From contig JAPEIS010000001.1 in NCBI GenBank assembly GCA_029531795.1, positions 3,844,001 to 3,908,000 on the forward strand: a stretch of DNA of 64,000 nt, in the 5' to 3' direction. Each line of letters opens with the position of its first letter. The first letter of the stretch is position 1. The stretch is from Sclerotinia nivalis (taxonomy: Eukaryota > Ascomycota > Leotiomycetes > Helotiales > Sclerotiniaceae). A program made the position numbers and the translations under genes. Below, piece by piece: positions 35,880-46,031 of this stretch. The notes under the pieces are model-generated. The model did no database searches. It was not told the origin of the DNA and was given only the letters and a program-made list of their open reading frames with translations.

Positions 35880-37690
35880 GATAAAATTGTTTGTATTATT
35901 ACTTTCAATAGTATTAATAGAATCCTTTCTTTCAATTTCACGATCATCTGTTTCGATTTGTGCTTTCTTAATAGCTTTAATCTCTGCAAACCTCGAATTC
36001 GGGTTAGTATTTATTATTCGTCTTTTCTTAGGTATAATTTGTTTTAATTTATATTCTAATTGTTTTATTCGATGCTTTAATTGTATAATTATATAATCCT
36101 TAGTATCAAAACCTTTTATAATCTTTCGAAATAGTTATCGTCGAATCGAAAGATCGATCTCTTTTTCCTGAATCATTGTATATATCACGGAGGCAGCAGA
36201 CAGGATAACAGAAATCACTTTTATTGATAAGACGTAGCTCGAAGAGCTACGTTTCTATAGAAGGAACGGTTCCTTAAATACATTTATGTGTAGCGCTAGC
36301 CCCGACCGGGGCTAGCCTACACTTATCCGAGGTCCGACTCCTATGGGTCGGAACCCGAGCGGTCTCCGTATACCATATACGGGGACCCCGTGACAGTATA
36401 TGTATATTTTCGAATATCATTTGTTTTTTGAGGAGTTTTCTATAAATCAAAAAATAACTTTATAATCAATTGATATTGAAGATTATTATTTGAAATAGAA
36501 TTTAGGGTTATAACTTCGTTATTGCTATTCTCGAGTAATAATCGATTCAAAAGGGGTTTAGTGTGGTTTTAAGACTATAAATCAAAAACTTTTTATTTAG
36601 ATTTGATATTATAGACTATTAAACCTTCTATTTTGGCTTTCTGATAACAAACAAAAAAACTATACTTTCTAGTTATCGAAGAATCTAATAAAAAAGTTAA
36701 TTTATTGAGATTATATCTATAAGTATTTTTGAGAAATGAAAATACTAATAAATCAAATAATTATAGTATATATAATATATATAATAATAAAAATAAAAAA
36801 TAGATATTATTCTTAAAACATTCAAATATAAACTTTATTGTTTCATAACTTCCATAATCATTCAATATAAATAGTTTTGCCTCTTCGGATCGAAAGAGGA
36901 TCGTTTCAGAAATAAAGATCTTTTTCAATCATTCAAACCCTATAGTATTTGTTGTCCAATTATTTTCTGTAACAATAAACTTTCAATCCTTATATAAAGT
37001 AAGATCTATAAAAAACCATTATTATTATTATATATACTTTTCTTTGAAAATAACAAATAGATTAAAAGTTCTTCCTGTAACCGAAATACATTCAATAAAA
37101 GATATCTAAATTTTCAAACCAAATTGTTTTTTTTGTATAAAACAACGCCCTGAATTATTTATTATCAAGTTATTTAAACTCTGATCTTTTATAATACTAG
37201 CTTCGTTTATATTCTATCGATTTTCGGGTTTAATATGCTTAATCAAGGGTAAATCGAGTTTTTCAAATTATTTGCTAATAATTTCGATAATAGTATTTGA
37301 AACACATACAAAATCGATTCAATATTGTCTTTTGATTCTAATCTTAGAATTCCTTTACAAGAAATTTCGTATCCATCGTTTTCCAAACATAGAATCGTTT
37401 TCTTGTATTTCAAAGAGCTTCTCTTCAATTTCACGAATTTGACGATGAGTTGAATTAATACCTAAGGACTTTTGTACTAATATCCATTCTACCAATCGTT
37501 TCTTCTGAATCAGAACTATCTTTTGTATATATTCATATCCTTTTTGATAAGATTGGCAACCTTTCAATCGATTCTGAATTGTAATTTTTGGAACTTTATA
37601 TATTAAAACAGCTTTTCGTTTTGAAACCCTATTGACTATCGCATTTAAAGCTATTGTTATATTATCTTCGATATAATTATTTGATATCAT
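35880..37690 (-). pseudogene. Pogo/Fot1-like transposase remnant
   Basis: The N-terminal open piece (37355-37690) has a psq-type helix-turn-helix region followed by CENP-B-like helices: IQNRLKGCQSY, then LVEWILVQKSLG, then FGKRWIRNFL, which corresponds to the usual GKxWxxxFxxR pattern. The DDE catalytic part should lie at about 36430-37240, but it is too decayed to place the acidic residues. Stops are frequent and the solo LTR lies in the 3' part, so no active transposase can be made. Confidence 0.82.
36183..36395 (-). repeat. Solo LTR (213 bp) nested in the DNA transposon, target duplication GTATA
   Basis: GTATA flanks it at 36178-36182 and 36396-36400. Its first ~120 bases (in + reading, TATCACGGAGGCAGCAG) match the 237-bp LTR, while the rest differs and is GC-rich, with paired segments such as GCTAGCCCC/GGGGCTAGC. 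It shows little RIP-type decay, so it is probably a younger insertion than its host. Confidence 0.9.
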
Positions 37691-38082
37691 ATAAATAATG
37701 ATATTTCAAAATTTTAGATCAATTGATTCAGTAATTATTGAATTATTAAAAATTGAAAAGGGTAGTTTATTTATAACAATATGATTTTTTAAGATAGTCT
37801 ATAAAAGGGGTGGCCCACTTGTGGGGTAGTTGATTTACACCTCATAACATCGTCTCGCGGATTCGCCCCAATCTAGATTCATGACCCCACACAAAGCTTG
37901 CCATATTCCTGGTCGACCTGCGTGGTAAAGTGTTGCATCCTTGTACTTTTCACTAAATGCAGGAACAGGCCAAGGGGTGGCGTGGACAAACAGCCTCAGA
38001 GGCACGCTTACGAAAGTTTGTCTAGGATATAGAGTCTGAAAAGTTTCAAAGCTGCTACATAAATTAAAGAGAGAAGTTCTAA

Positions 38083-40004
38083 GTGAGCAATTTGTTTTAC
38101 ATTGATGAAAGTTCCAACAGAAAGATCTCGTCCCCTTTCCTTTACAAAAATATGACAACAAGAGCTAGAAGTACCACAGGGTGTTGGACTTGTAGAATAC
38201 GTCGAAAGAAATGTGATGAAGGGAAGCCAGTCTGCCAAAGATGCAGTAAGCTGCAGCTGGACTGCGACGGATATGGAGAGAGGCCGCCTTGGATGGATGG
38301 TGGGGAGCAAGAGAAGCTGCGAGCAGAGCAGATGCAGCAGGCGAGGAAGAATAAAGGTAGCACTGGGCTATCCAAAACACAACAAACTTTGGATCCAGCC
38401 TCACTGCACACAGCGTTTGCTTCTGATGCATTTGATTTTTCTAGCTCGGATGCTTCCTCATCCTTGACCGAAGCCACACGTGATCCAATGGACAAATTAT
38501 TCAATCAGAATGACTACTTCGGCGACTTGGATTTTGCAACTCTCGAGCCATCGACAACAGGAGAAATGCTTCCTCCATTGCCTACCCCAGCTTCATCAAT
38601 TGAGCATTTTGATTTAAGCCCCTTCACTGCGCTAGAGATGAATTCTTGCTCCTACTCCTACCCAATCATCAATCCTCCAATTTTACCCCAGCATCACCTA
38701 TCTATCCCACCAAGAGCCACTTCAATAGGTGAAGAAGAGGGAACTCTTATCCTACATTACTTCCAATATGTGCACGGCATACAAGCCCCGTTCTCGTCCA
38801 GATTGGATCGTGGATGGCTTTATTCCATTGTAGTCCGGACACAGGCATCCTACTGGTCTACACTTACTTTAACATCCTATATTCAGGGTCTCGGTATAGA
38901 AACATCTCCATTAGAACCTTTGTGAAAGTAGTACAATTCCATAGCTGACGACTATTTACAGACGCTTTCAGTTATCATAGCAGGGCATTGGCGGAGCTCC
39001 AGATTATCGACACAACGAAATTTGACTCGGAATTATACCAGGATAGGTGTTTAGACTATTGTTTTGCAATGGCTCAACTGGTGTTCTTTGAGGTCGGTTT
39101 TCTCAGCAATTCTAGTATCCCAATTTCCAGTTCCTAAGCTCATACTCAGTGCACCTAGAGTCTTAAGGGCGCCCAAGAAACGTACTTAATACATAGTAGA
39201 GCAGTTTCTTCTCTGCTCAACAGTCTCGCAAATGTCACTTTATCATCCCTCAATCTCAAAGTCTGCAATTTCGTCAACACTGCTCTTTGGTGGATTCATA
39301 TCATCTCGGGTTGTTCACTTCGATCAAATTACACTCTTCACAACCCTGAAAATTGTCATTTTTTGCATGGACAGCAGGTATTGACAGAAAACATACCAGA
39401 CTTTCCAAGCTGGATCATCACTTGCCTCTGGAGAATCTCGCAACTAGACCATTGGAAAAAGTCGGCCGTTCAAAATAGGTCTCTCAGCATGTTCGAACTC
39501 GTCAAACGCGCTTCAGATATCCACAATCAGCTGCGAGGTAGGACATCTACTTCCTCTGCCAGCCCAAGTAATTCTGTCTCTGGCATGTGGACTCCCGGCT
39601 CAGGGAAACATGATTCGCAAGTATCTCAAGTCACGGGTATATTCGCCAGTGCGGCTGTCATATATCTTAATGTAGTGGTCTCTGGATCGCAGGGAAATAT
39701 ATCCGAAATCTCCGACGGTGTACGTGAATCTGTATCACAGTTTCGCCAGCTACCGAGCAGAGATCTGCTGCGGGTACTACTATGGCCCTTTGTAGTAACG
39801 TCTTGTTTTGCATCTGGCGAAGATCGGCAATATTTGTCGTCTATGGCTACAAACGCAATTTCGGAAACATTTTGTGTGACAGGGATTGAGAAGGCTTTTT
39901 CAGTGGTACAGGAATGCTGGAGACTTCGTGACTTGGGACAGCAAATAGATGCTGACTGGGTCTCTGCATCGACTGTTCTTAATAAATGTTACGCACTTCT
40001 GTGA
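38083..40004 (+). CDS. Zn2Cys6 fungal transcription factor (593 aa, three exons)
   Basis: Exons are 38083-38887, 38962-39092 and 39159-40004. Intron 1 (74 bp) starts GTCTCG and ends TTACAG after a GCTGAC branch site. Intron 2 (66 bp) starts GTCGGT and ends CCTAG. The joined frame has no stop and is a multiple of three. The binuclear cluster is Cys34, 37, 44, 51, 54 and 61, with C-x2-C-x6-C-x6-C-x2-C-x6-C spacing. This fold binds CGG-type sites. A linker with Gln/Lys-rich and Ser/Thr-rich parts follows, then a fungal-specific regulatory region. Met24 (38152) is an alternative start, giving 570 aa. The gene lies next to the tyrosinase/UstYa block, so it is a candidate pathway regulator. That link is inference. 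Confidence 0.85.
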
Positions 40005-40386
40005 AAATATCAACATGCAATCTATCTCATGTCTCTAATCAAGTTCAATCCATTCTCTTTTCTATTTGATGTTCTAAGACTCTCTTACTATGATTGCAAT
40101 ACCGAGATCTCAAATGTTGTGAAGGATACGATGATATATGGATGGAATAGACTTTGGCACGGCCATAATCACAGTAGCACGGGCGGTGAGTGGAACACAA
40201 CTGTCGCATTTATTTCCATGTCATTGACAGGTGATCTCAAAGTCATAGCTAATTATTCTTAGGAATATCGTAGCTCTATCGATGACAGTCGACCACATAA
40301 GATTAGGTTGAGTATTACTAATTTCTACAGAGCATCCAGCTTCTTGGCACCACCGAACGACGGTGAGGTGACAAATTTCCACAATC
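40005..40386. other. Convergent 3' region between regulator and tyrosinase
   Basis: No gene is called. The original 3' flank of the tyrosinase gene continues here beyond the solo LTR. An open + frame at 40029-40262 has no recognisable features. Confidence 0.45.
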
Positions 40387-40391
40387 TTAGT

Positions 40392-40918
40392 TCTCGGAGG
40401 AGGTTGATCGGATAATAATAAATAATATAATAATAATACTATAATATTATTTATTATAATAGTGGAAGACTTAGTCGTATTTAGCTTAGGAGTGATCGAA
40501 TATATGAACAATAGAATATTGAAGTCAGAATTATATATATTGAATATTGAATTTTTATCTGCTTGCTTTTTTCGAAGAATTCTTTGAAGAAGATCTTCGT
40601 ATTTATAGATTTAATGAGATTCTACACTATTCTATGATTATAAATAAGATCGATTTAAATCGAATCTTATAGAATCATTTTATATAATAAAAGGAAATAA
40701 TAACCAATAGTATTCAATCTGAGAATAAAGAAATTCTATATGCTTCCATTTCATTCTATTCCATTATAAATCATTCTGATATGATATATGATCGAAATTT
40801 TATATAATAATAAAATTTAATAATATGAAATCATATTATTAATATATCACGTGATCATATAACCATTGGTTCGGTAAATATTATTAAGTGATTTAATAAC
40901 TTATTAGGAATTCTCACA
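40392..40918 (-). repeat. Solo LTR (527 bp) at the tyrosinase stop codon, target duplication TTAGT
   Basis: On the minus strand it starts TGTGAGAATTCC and ends CCTCCTCCGAGAA. TTAGT flanks it at 40387-40391 and 40919-40923, and the right copy contains the tyrosinase stop (TAA on the minus strand). It is nearly identical to the inverted copy at 45502-46031. The general pattern of the ends and the AT-rich body suggests a Ty1/Copia-type LTR, but no internal region remains to prove the class. Confidence 0.85.
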
Positions 40919-42188
40919 TTAGTAGGAGTAGCACAACAAGCCTTTCGATGTATCGATGGCATCAGCTACTTTGGTGTCACCGGCGAATCCAACCATGGGA
41001 AGCACATTCGTCAAAGACGCCTCTTCTGCCGAACCATTTCTTGCTGGCCCGGTGTACTCCGACAACCTCACTGTAAGATTTCTCTGTTGCCATAGCCACC
41101 ACAACCTATCCAAATTTGCATGATGTAGAAAAAATATTGGATCTTGCATATTGTTAGCGAGCGATAAATAACTGAGAGGCAACAAAATTCTAACCATTTG
41201 GCGCGGTCAGAATCCAAAAGTCTCCTCTCACCATATTGGGTATGGTATCATGAGGTCCGCTCTCTACAGCTTCATAAAAGTCTTCGTAATCAACTATGTT
41301 CAGGATAGCTTCCAGCGTTGTGTTTTGTACGTCAGAGCTTGAATAACCGTGGAACCCCTCTTCTGCGAATGCACGCGTGAGGCAATGAGGCAGTGTGTAT
41401 CCATCCTCATATTGGACGACGAGATCAGCAAAAGGGCCAGAATCAACGCAGCGCCCATAATTAAGCGTAGGCGGCAGCGTTATATTGCTGTTACCTCCAA
41501 AACCAGTTGTATTGTCCCAGACTGGTGAAGCATAGAGGTCACTGGAGTCAAGCGACCAATCCCAATATCTGCAAATCTTATCAGCTCGGGGCAAAGGCAG
41601 GGACGGGCTTTCGTACGGAAGATTCCCGTGGTAATTGCATTGCTTCTTCAGTACTGTCTCATAGACATGGATGAAATATCTATGCCAAGCTAGAAATGCT
41701 GCACTGAAGTGAGCTGGGTATAGAAGATTTTCGGTTAGTCCAAATTCAATTTGATAAGAAGAAGCTTGGAGAACTTACTTGTCAGACCGATATGCCTATG
41801 AATCCGCGAGAAATCATCATGCCAAGTCCCTTTTAGATTCGATACCGACGCGTGAGTACTCAAGCATTCTACAGCATCAATATAGTTGGCCTGTTCCCCT
41901 TGATTAAGATCTCTCCATTCGTGTCTCACAGCAGGAACTTGTTGCTGAAATATTTGGCTTCTGGTGCACCGAAGTGATGAGGTTTCTGAAACCAAAGCCA
42001 AAGGCAACAAGGCCTACCACTGTAAGCAGACAGAGAAGATACTTCCAAGAAAAGCGAGAGGACTTGGAGGATTCGACAATGGTTTCGCTGTCATCGAACT
42101 TCTCGCTATTGCCTTTGAGCTCGAAGTCGTACAATTCCTTTTCGGATCGACACTCAGATTTACTGTCTGAATTGTGCATGATGTTCAA
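40919..42188 (-). CDS. Membrane-anchored or cytosolic tyrosinase of UstQ type
   Basis: Well-supported exons from the 3' end are 40919-41142, 41195-41568, 41617-41713 and 41779 upstream, separated by 52-, 48- and 65-bp GT-AG introns. The copper A region spans WHDDFSRIHRHIGLT and AAFLAWHRYFIHVYE. The copper B region has HDTIPNMVRGDFWILTAPN, then DPIFFLHHANLDRLWWLWQ across an intron. It ends GLLCYSY, common in short fungal tyrosinases. Such copper enzymes hydroxylate or oxidise phenols, and in the ustiloxin pathway the tyrosinase UstQ acts on the peptide. The 5' end is uncertain. The frame starting at 42188 has a membrane segment (residues 49-67) but is out of frame with copper A, so either a 57-bp intron (41986-42042) removes the segment or an indel is present near 41945. 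Confidence 0.83.
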
Positions 42189-42568
42189 TTACATTGACCG
42201 GAGGCCTTTCGTGCTGTCTTACAATGGCAGTATTGAATTGAAGTTGCTAGTTGGTTAAGTCCTCTCGAAATTATAATCCACACATTCCAGTAAAATAGTG
42301 TTAGACATCTCACAAAGGTGTATTTGCACTGCAGAAAAACCATCTATCCAGCTTTATTAGAGAATATTCGCTGCCATATTCGCGCATTGCCTGGTTCGAA
42401 AAATTGTATATGGCATCCTGTCCTGGCGGCGCGCTCCCGCACAAAGGAGATGTTTCAACCTTTAAGTGCGTTCCGATTTGACAAGCTCTGGTCTTGGCCG
42501 ATAAAGTTACCCGTGGGTCCACCATCTAAGAAATCGAGAATGTTGATGAGGCGATATGCAGCTTACTC
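42189..42568. other. Tyrosinase upstream region
   Basis: Normal composition. Short overlapping frames (42310-42525 minus and 42318-42572 plus) have no signal peptide or repeated core and are not called. The tyrosinase promoter is expected here. Confidence 0.4.
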
Positions 42569-42970
42569 CTAGTCTTGTTTCTTCCAACAGCTGTACGCAT
42601 TATTGTGACCATGGGTATGGGCACAGCCACAGTCGTCTGAATTAGGAAGGTTACATTACTCAATGCTGTCCGGATACAGTGTAGAGATTATCCAGCGCGG
42701 CGCGGCACGCACTTTCAACAATTCTGCATTCGACAGACTCTCGATACTCCAATCCTAAGCATTAACACCATTGTTAAATTTACAACTTCGGATCGTTCAA
42801 GAATTTGATCCATTACAAAGTACCGATATATACCTCTGCTCTAATTTCTTTGACTTGGTGTCTTGAAAAAGAATGTGTAACGTTAAACAGTATCGCACAC
42901 AATAGAATAATCATACCTGTTGGTACAATAGCACTGCTGTACGCGCTTAGTTATCTTGATTAGCTGCGGC
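42569..42970 (-). pseudogene. Fragment of an unrecognised multi-exon gene
   Basis: Splicing three plausible GT-AG introns on the minus strand gives a continuous C-terminal segment. It contains RHQVKEIRAEDWSIESLSNA, then ELLKVRAAPRWIISTLYPDS, and ends CWKKQD at the stop near 42569. The first piece has no ATG after its upstream stop. It is therefore probably the 3' remnant of a gene, or the start exon is missed. I cannot name the family. It lies between the tyrosinase and the UstYa-type gene in the same orientation and might have belonged to the same pathway. It does not look like a repeat-containing precursor peptide. Confidence 0.38.
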
Positions 42971-43123
42971 TACTAATACCCCCTTCTCCTTCATCTAGAT
43001 ACTACCTCATACGTTCAAACGTTCACCAAGTGATCGCAACAATACCACATATAGGTTTAGATATTGTGGAATATAGAATATATTCTGATTTGAATATTTG
43101 ACTAAACTATAGAGCTACTACTG

Positions 43124-44121
43124 TTAGTGATCTCCCCATACTTTAAGCCACCCATTTTCGCCACGTTTGATCGCTCTTTCTCTGACAGCTTGTATTAATT
43201 TACCCCAGTCTCGACATCGATGCTCCGAGCCATCACCATTAACTCGCTGTGGATAAGTCGTAACATTTGGGCCCTCGAGAGTAAGATCACCATGACACAT
43301 GACCGCCTTCAAAATTGTTAGCATTTGAGACGTGTACTTAGTGTGGGTTGCTCACCTGACGCAAGTATTCTATGCAGTGATCTAAGTGCTCCGGTGGAGT
43401 CTCCGATGAGTATTTTCCTTGGTATTCACCAATGGCATGTTTGATAACAGCCTTGTGCCAATGAGAAAATGAATAATGGGTAGAGACTTTTAGGGACTTA
43501 CAACACAATGTATTTGATGCATAACGGCCAACACGAATCCCTCGTCATTTGGCTTAAACATTGATTCATCCTGCGCGAATTCTGAAAGCTTCACACCACC
43601 CCCATACGAAACAGTTTGAGGGTCCGATACTGCTAGCCACGCATCTACAGAAACACATCAGCAACCAAGGTTCTTGTGTATACTAAATACTTCTTTCTAC
43701 TTGGATAGATATCATTCCAGACTGTTTTGTTACGATCATCCATTATAGCATTAACAACTGAATCTGCAGCTACGAATCTTTCGTCCGCATGAAAGGCCAG
43801 ATTTACCTACAGAATTATAATGTCAGCTATACAATCGATCGACAACTGTAGAGATACTTTCGACTTATTGTCTCCCAATAATTTATTTGTAGGTGATCTA
43901 CATTCGTTGTCTAATGGTTTTCTCATCAATGTTGAGGCTACAATTATAATCCCGAAAAAGTTCAGCAAGAGTATTCCTCCCAGGAATCTTATCGAAAGTG
44001 TACAAGAGTGACCTTTTGGACCCATTGGCTTTTGGCTTAACATAGGGTTAATGCAAGATACCAATTCATCGAATTCCTTTTCTAGCAAAGGATTGTATGG
44101 AAAATCGCCGTCGAGATCCAT
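43124..44121 (-). CDS. UstYa-family (DUF3328) oxidase, 263 aa, five exons
   Basis: Exons are 43858-44121, 43701-43806, 43502-43644, 43356-43451 and 43124-43306. The introns (51, 56, 50 and 49 bp) are all GT-AG, and the joined frame is a clean 264 codons with stop. A single membrane segment lies at about residues 44-65, after a short cytosolic N-terminus. The family signature of two HxxHC motifs is present: HQIHC at 166-170 and HLDHC at 193-197, the second in the usual HCIEYLRQAVMC context. Further family features are the VMCHGDLTLE stretch and a C-terminal RDW. UstYa-type proteins catalyse oxidative cyclisation of peptide cores in fungal ribosomal-peptide pathways and act in some other metabolite clusters. 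The substrate here is unknown. Confidence 0.88.
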
Positions 44122-44521
44122 CGTTGGATCTTTGAGGTAAAGAAGTGGAGTGAAACGTTCAGTCTTGAATATTGATGTCCTTCATTCGAATATCACTGTT
44201 CTTCGTCAGTATGATTTAGCTTTGAGACGAACTCGTATGTTAGATGTTTTCAATTGGGTGTTTCGCTTAAGCTACCGGTGAGATAACAGCGCGCCGCGCG
44301 CCGCCAGAGGCGATTGCATATTTACACTTGCTGGGTGGCCTGTCGGTGGCTAGCGATTATTGTAACTTTTAGTAAGCTAAATATTTGATGATACCATAAT
44401 TGGATCTTTCTAAGAGACGTTGTCTATTGTGAACTTTATGTCGATCTTTGGAGTTCTCTCGCTACACAAAACATTCCCTCCCAGTTGCGACTCACGAAAG
44501 CCCACACACTTCCAGCACACA
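44122..44521. promoter_or_regulatory. Divergent intergenic region between the two HxxHC-family genes
   Basis: The two genes are transcribed away from this ~400-bp stretch, so it should hold both promoters. The GC-rich segment ACAGCGCGCCGCGCGCCGCC near 44287 stands out. A CCGGTGAG sequence lies just before it. No CGG-inverted-repeat site for the neighbouring Zn2Cys6 regulator could be picked with confidence. Confidence 0.4.
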
Positions 44522-45303
44522 ATGTCTTCGCTCACCACTCTGATCAAAACCGGATTCCAAAAAGACATCTTTGATATCGCAGACGCCTCTCCCCTTAAGT
44601 CAAGAATCGAGGCAGATTCGGATGCTCAGACATATACCCCGCTTAGTGACAACGAAAAAGTCTTTGACAGCGAAGATGAGGAGTCACAATCCTTGAATTA
44701 TACTCGGCAAAATGAATCTAAGATCTGGACGACACTTTTATTCAAAGTTCTACTAGCTGTTTTCGCGCTCTGGGGTATCGTCAATCTCGGATACACATTG
44801 ACCAACCTAACAACCTCCCAAAACGCATCTTCGTGTTATTGCGGTAACTCAGTGACCGAGGCTATGTCGCTCGGTTGCAAATATGTGGCAATGGGCTCAG
44901 CATGGCTGCTACCGTATTGCCGCGATGAGCAGTTAGAACTCGAATTGAGAATCTCGGACCGAACCCTGATGGCAGCTGGAACTACTATGCGGATGAGAAT
45001 ATGACCGAGATATTGACAAGTGCTCAAGTAGCATCTTCGGGAGACGGATATGCAAAATATTATACAACGTGGGAGTGGCACGTGGTTCATTGTTTGTTTT
45101 ATTGGAGAAAGGTTCACAGAAAACAAAACAATGCTCAGCTTGTTGTTGAGACCAGGTTCAATCAGGACAAGCACATAATGCATTGTGCTAAGTTGATTTT
45201 GGGGTCAAAGGATGGTTATACTACATCACAGATATTTCTTGGAGATCATGAGAAAGACAATAGTGGCGAGCATGTTCATTGGACAGATTTGCATGAGGCA
45301 TAA
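44522..45303 (+). pseudogene. Second double-HxxHC protein (UstYa-related), broken by a frameshift
   Basis: The start at 44522 gives a cytosolic N-terminus and a membrane segment (LLFKVLLAVFALWGIVNLG, about residues 80-98). A lumenal part with CYCG and WLLPYCRDEQLELEL follows. The reading frame then shifts between about 44940 and 44960. The continuation in the next frame, to 45303, has HVVHC and HIMHC (two HxxHC motifs) plus the WEWHVVHCLFYWRK context of a distinct UstYa-like subfamily often found beside tyrosinases. A one-base loss is the simplest explanation. No intron fits. It may be a real inactivation or a sequencing error. An upstream in-frame ATG (44420) exists but would add an unlikely extension. 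Confidence 0.78.
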
Positions 45304-45501
45304 ACTATATCAGAATAATTCAACATAATCTTGGCCATTAAATGAAAGCAATAGAACTCCGTCTGATGATGTGATCGAGCAACGAGCGGGTACCTTTCAT
45401 TTTTCTCTTTTTCTCTTTTGCTGCTCAATATGGCCGAGTGATACCCTCTTGTGCTACTAGTTGGGAATAAAACATCCCATTCGCACCCACACAGTACAGG
45501 T
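45304..45501. other. 3' flank of the second HxxHC gene
   Basis: Normal composition, no gene. It stops abruptly at the LTR start (45502). Confidence 0.4.
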
Positions 45502-46031
45502 TGTGAGAATTCCTAATAAGTTATTAAATCACTTAATAATATTTACCGAACCAATAGTTATATGATCACGTGATATATTAATAATATGATTTCATATTAT
45601 TAAATTTTATTATTATATAAAATTTCGATCATATATCATATCAGAATGATTTATAATGGAATAGAATGAAATGGAAGCATATAGAATTTTCTTATTCTCA
45701 GATTGAATACTATTGGTTATTATTTCCTTTTATTATATAAAATGATTCTATAAGATTCGATTTAAATCGATCTTATTTATAATCATAGAATAGTGTAGAA
45801 TCTCATTAAAATCTATAAATACGAAGATCTTCTTCAAAGAATTCTTCGAAAAAATAAGCAGATAAAAATTCAATATTCAATATATATATAATTCTGACTT
45901 CAATATTCTATTGTTCATATATTCGATCACTCCTAAGCTAAATACGACTAAGTCTTCCACTATTATAATAAATAATATTATAGTATTATTATTATATTAT
46001 TTATTATTATCCGATCAACCTCCTCCGAGAA
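45502..46031 (+). repeat. LTR (530 bp), inverted partner of 40392-40918
   Basis: It starts TGTGAGAATTCC and ends CCTCCTCCGAGAA. The right end coincides exactly with the LTR terminus fixed by the TTAGT duplication of the other copy. The flanks do not match each other (CAGGT on the left, GGAGC on the right), so this is not a simple solo LTR. The right flank is LINE ORF1 sequence. Confidence 0.85.

Larger units (their letters stand above)
35779..37835 (-). mobile_element. Pogo/Fot1-like DNA transposon, target TA
   Basis: The terminal inverted repeats pair AGTCAACTACCCCACAAGTG at 35779 with the reverse complement of the end at 37835, which reads AATCAACTACCCCACAAGTG. They stay similar for about 38 bases. 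TA flanks both ends (35777-35778 and 37836-37837), as for Tc1/mariner elements. The interior is RIP-decayed and contains a solo LTR at 36183-36395. The length without that LTR and one GTATA duplication is about 1.84 kb, normal for Fot1-type elements. Confidence 0.92.
35378..38037 (-). pseudogene. Unrecognised host gene interrupted by a pogo-like transposon
   Basis: The left flank of the transposon (before 35777) and the right flank (37838 onward) form one minus-strand reading frame when the transposon and one TA duplication are ignored. The frame passes through the insertion in a TAT codon, joining GESARRCYEV to GYYFQPGDSH. Downstream, a likely 41-bp intron (GTGGTG to GGCGAG) leads to an open segment at 35378-35683 with RLTEAQVRNASCMLV and a basic C-terminus. 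The 5' end is uncertain because the open frame runs into the first exon of the regulator at 38083 on the other strand. I recognise no domain. The insertion should abolish a normal product unless the element is excised. Confidence 0.6.

Noticed and set aside
40221..40511. Protein gene on the minus strand, and the matching frame at 45911-46111
   Set aside because: Both frames lie in the two copies of the same LTR, and their ends differ where flanking DNA begins.
42310..42572. Ribosomal precursor peptide for the tyrosinase/UstYa block
   Set aside because: Neither strand gives a signal peptide or repeated core with dibasic sites.
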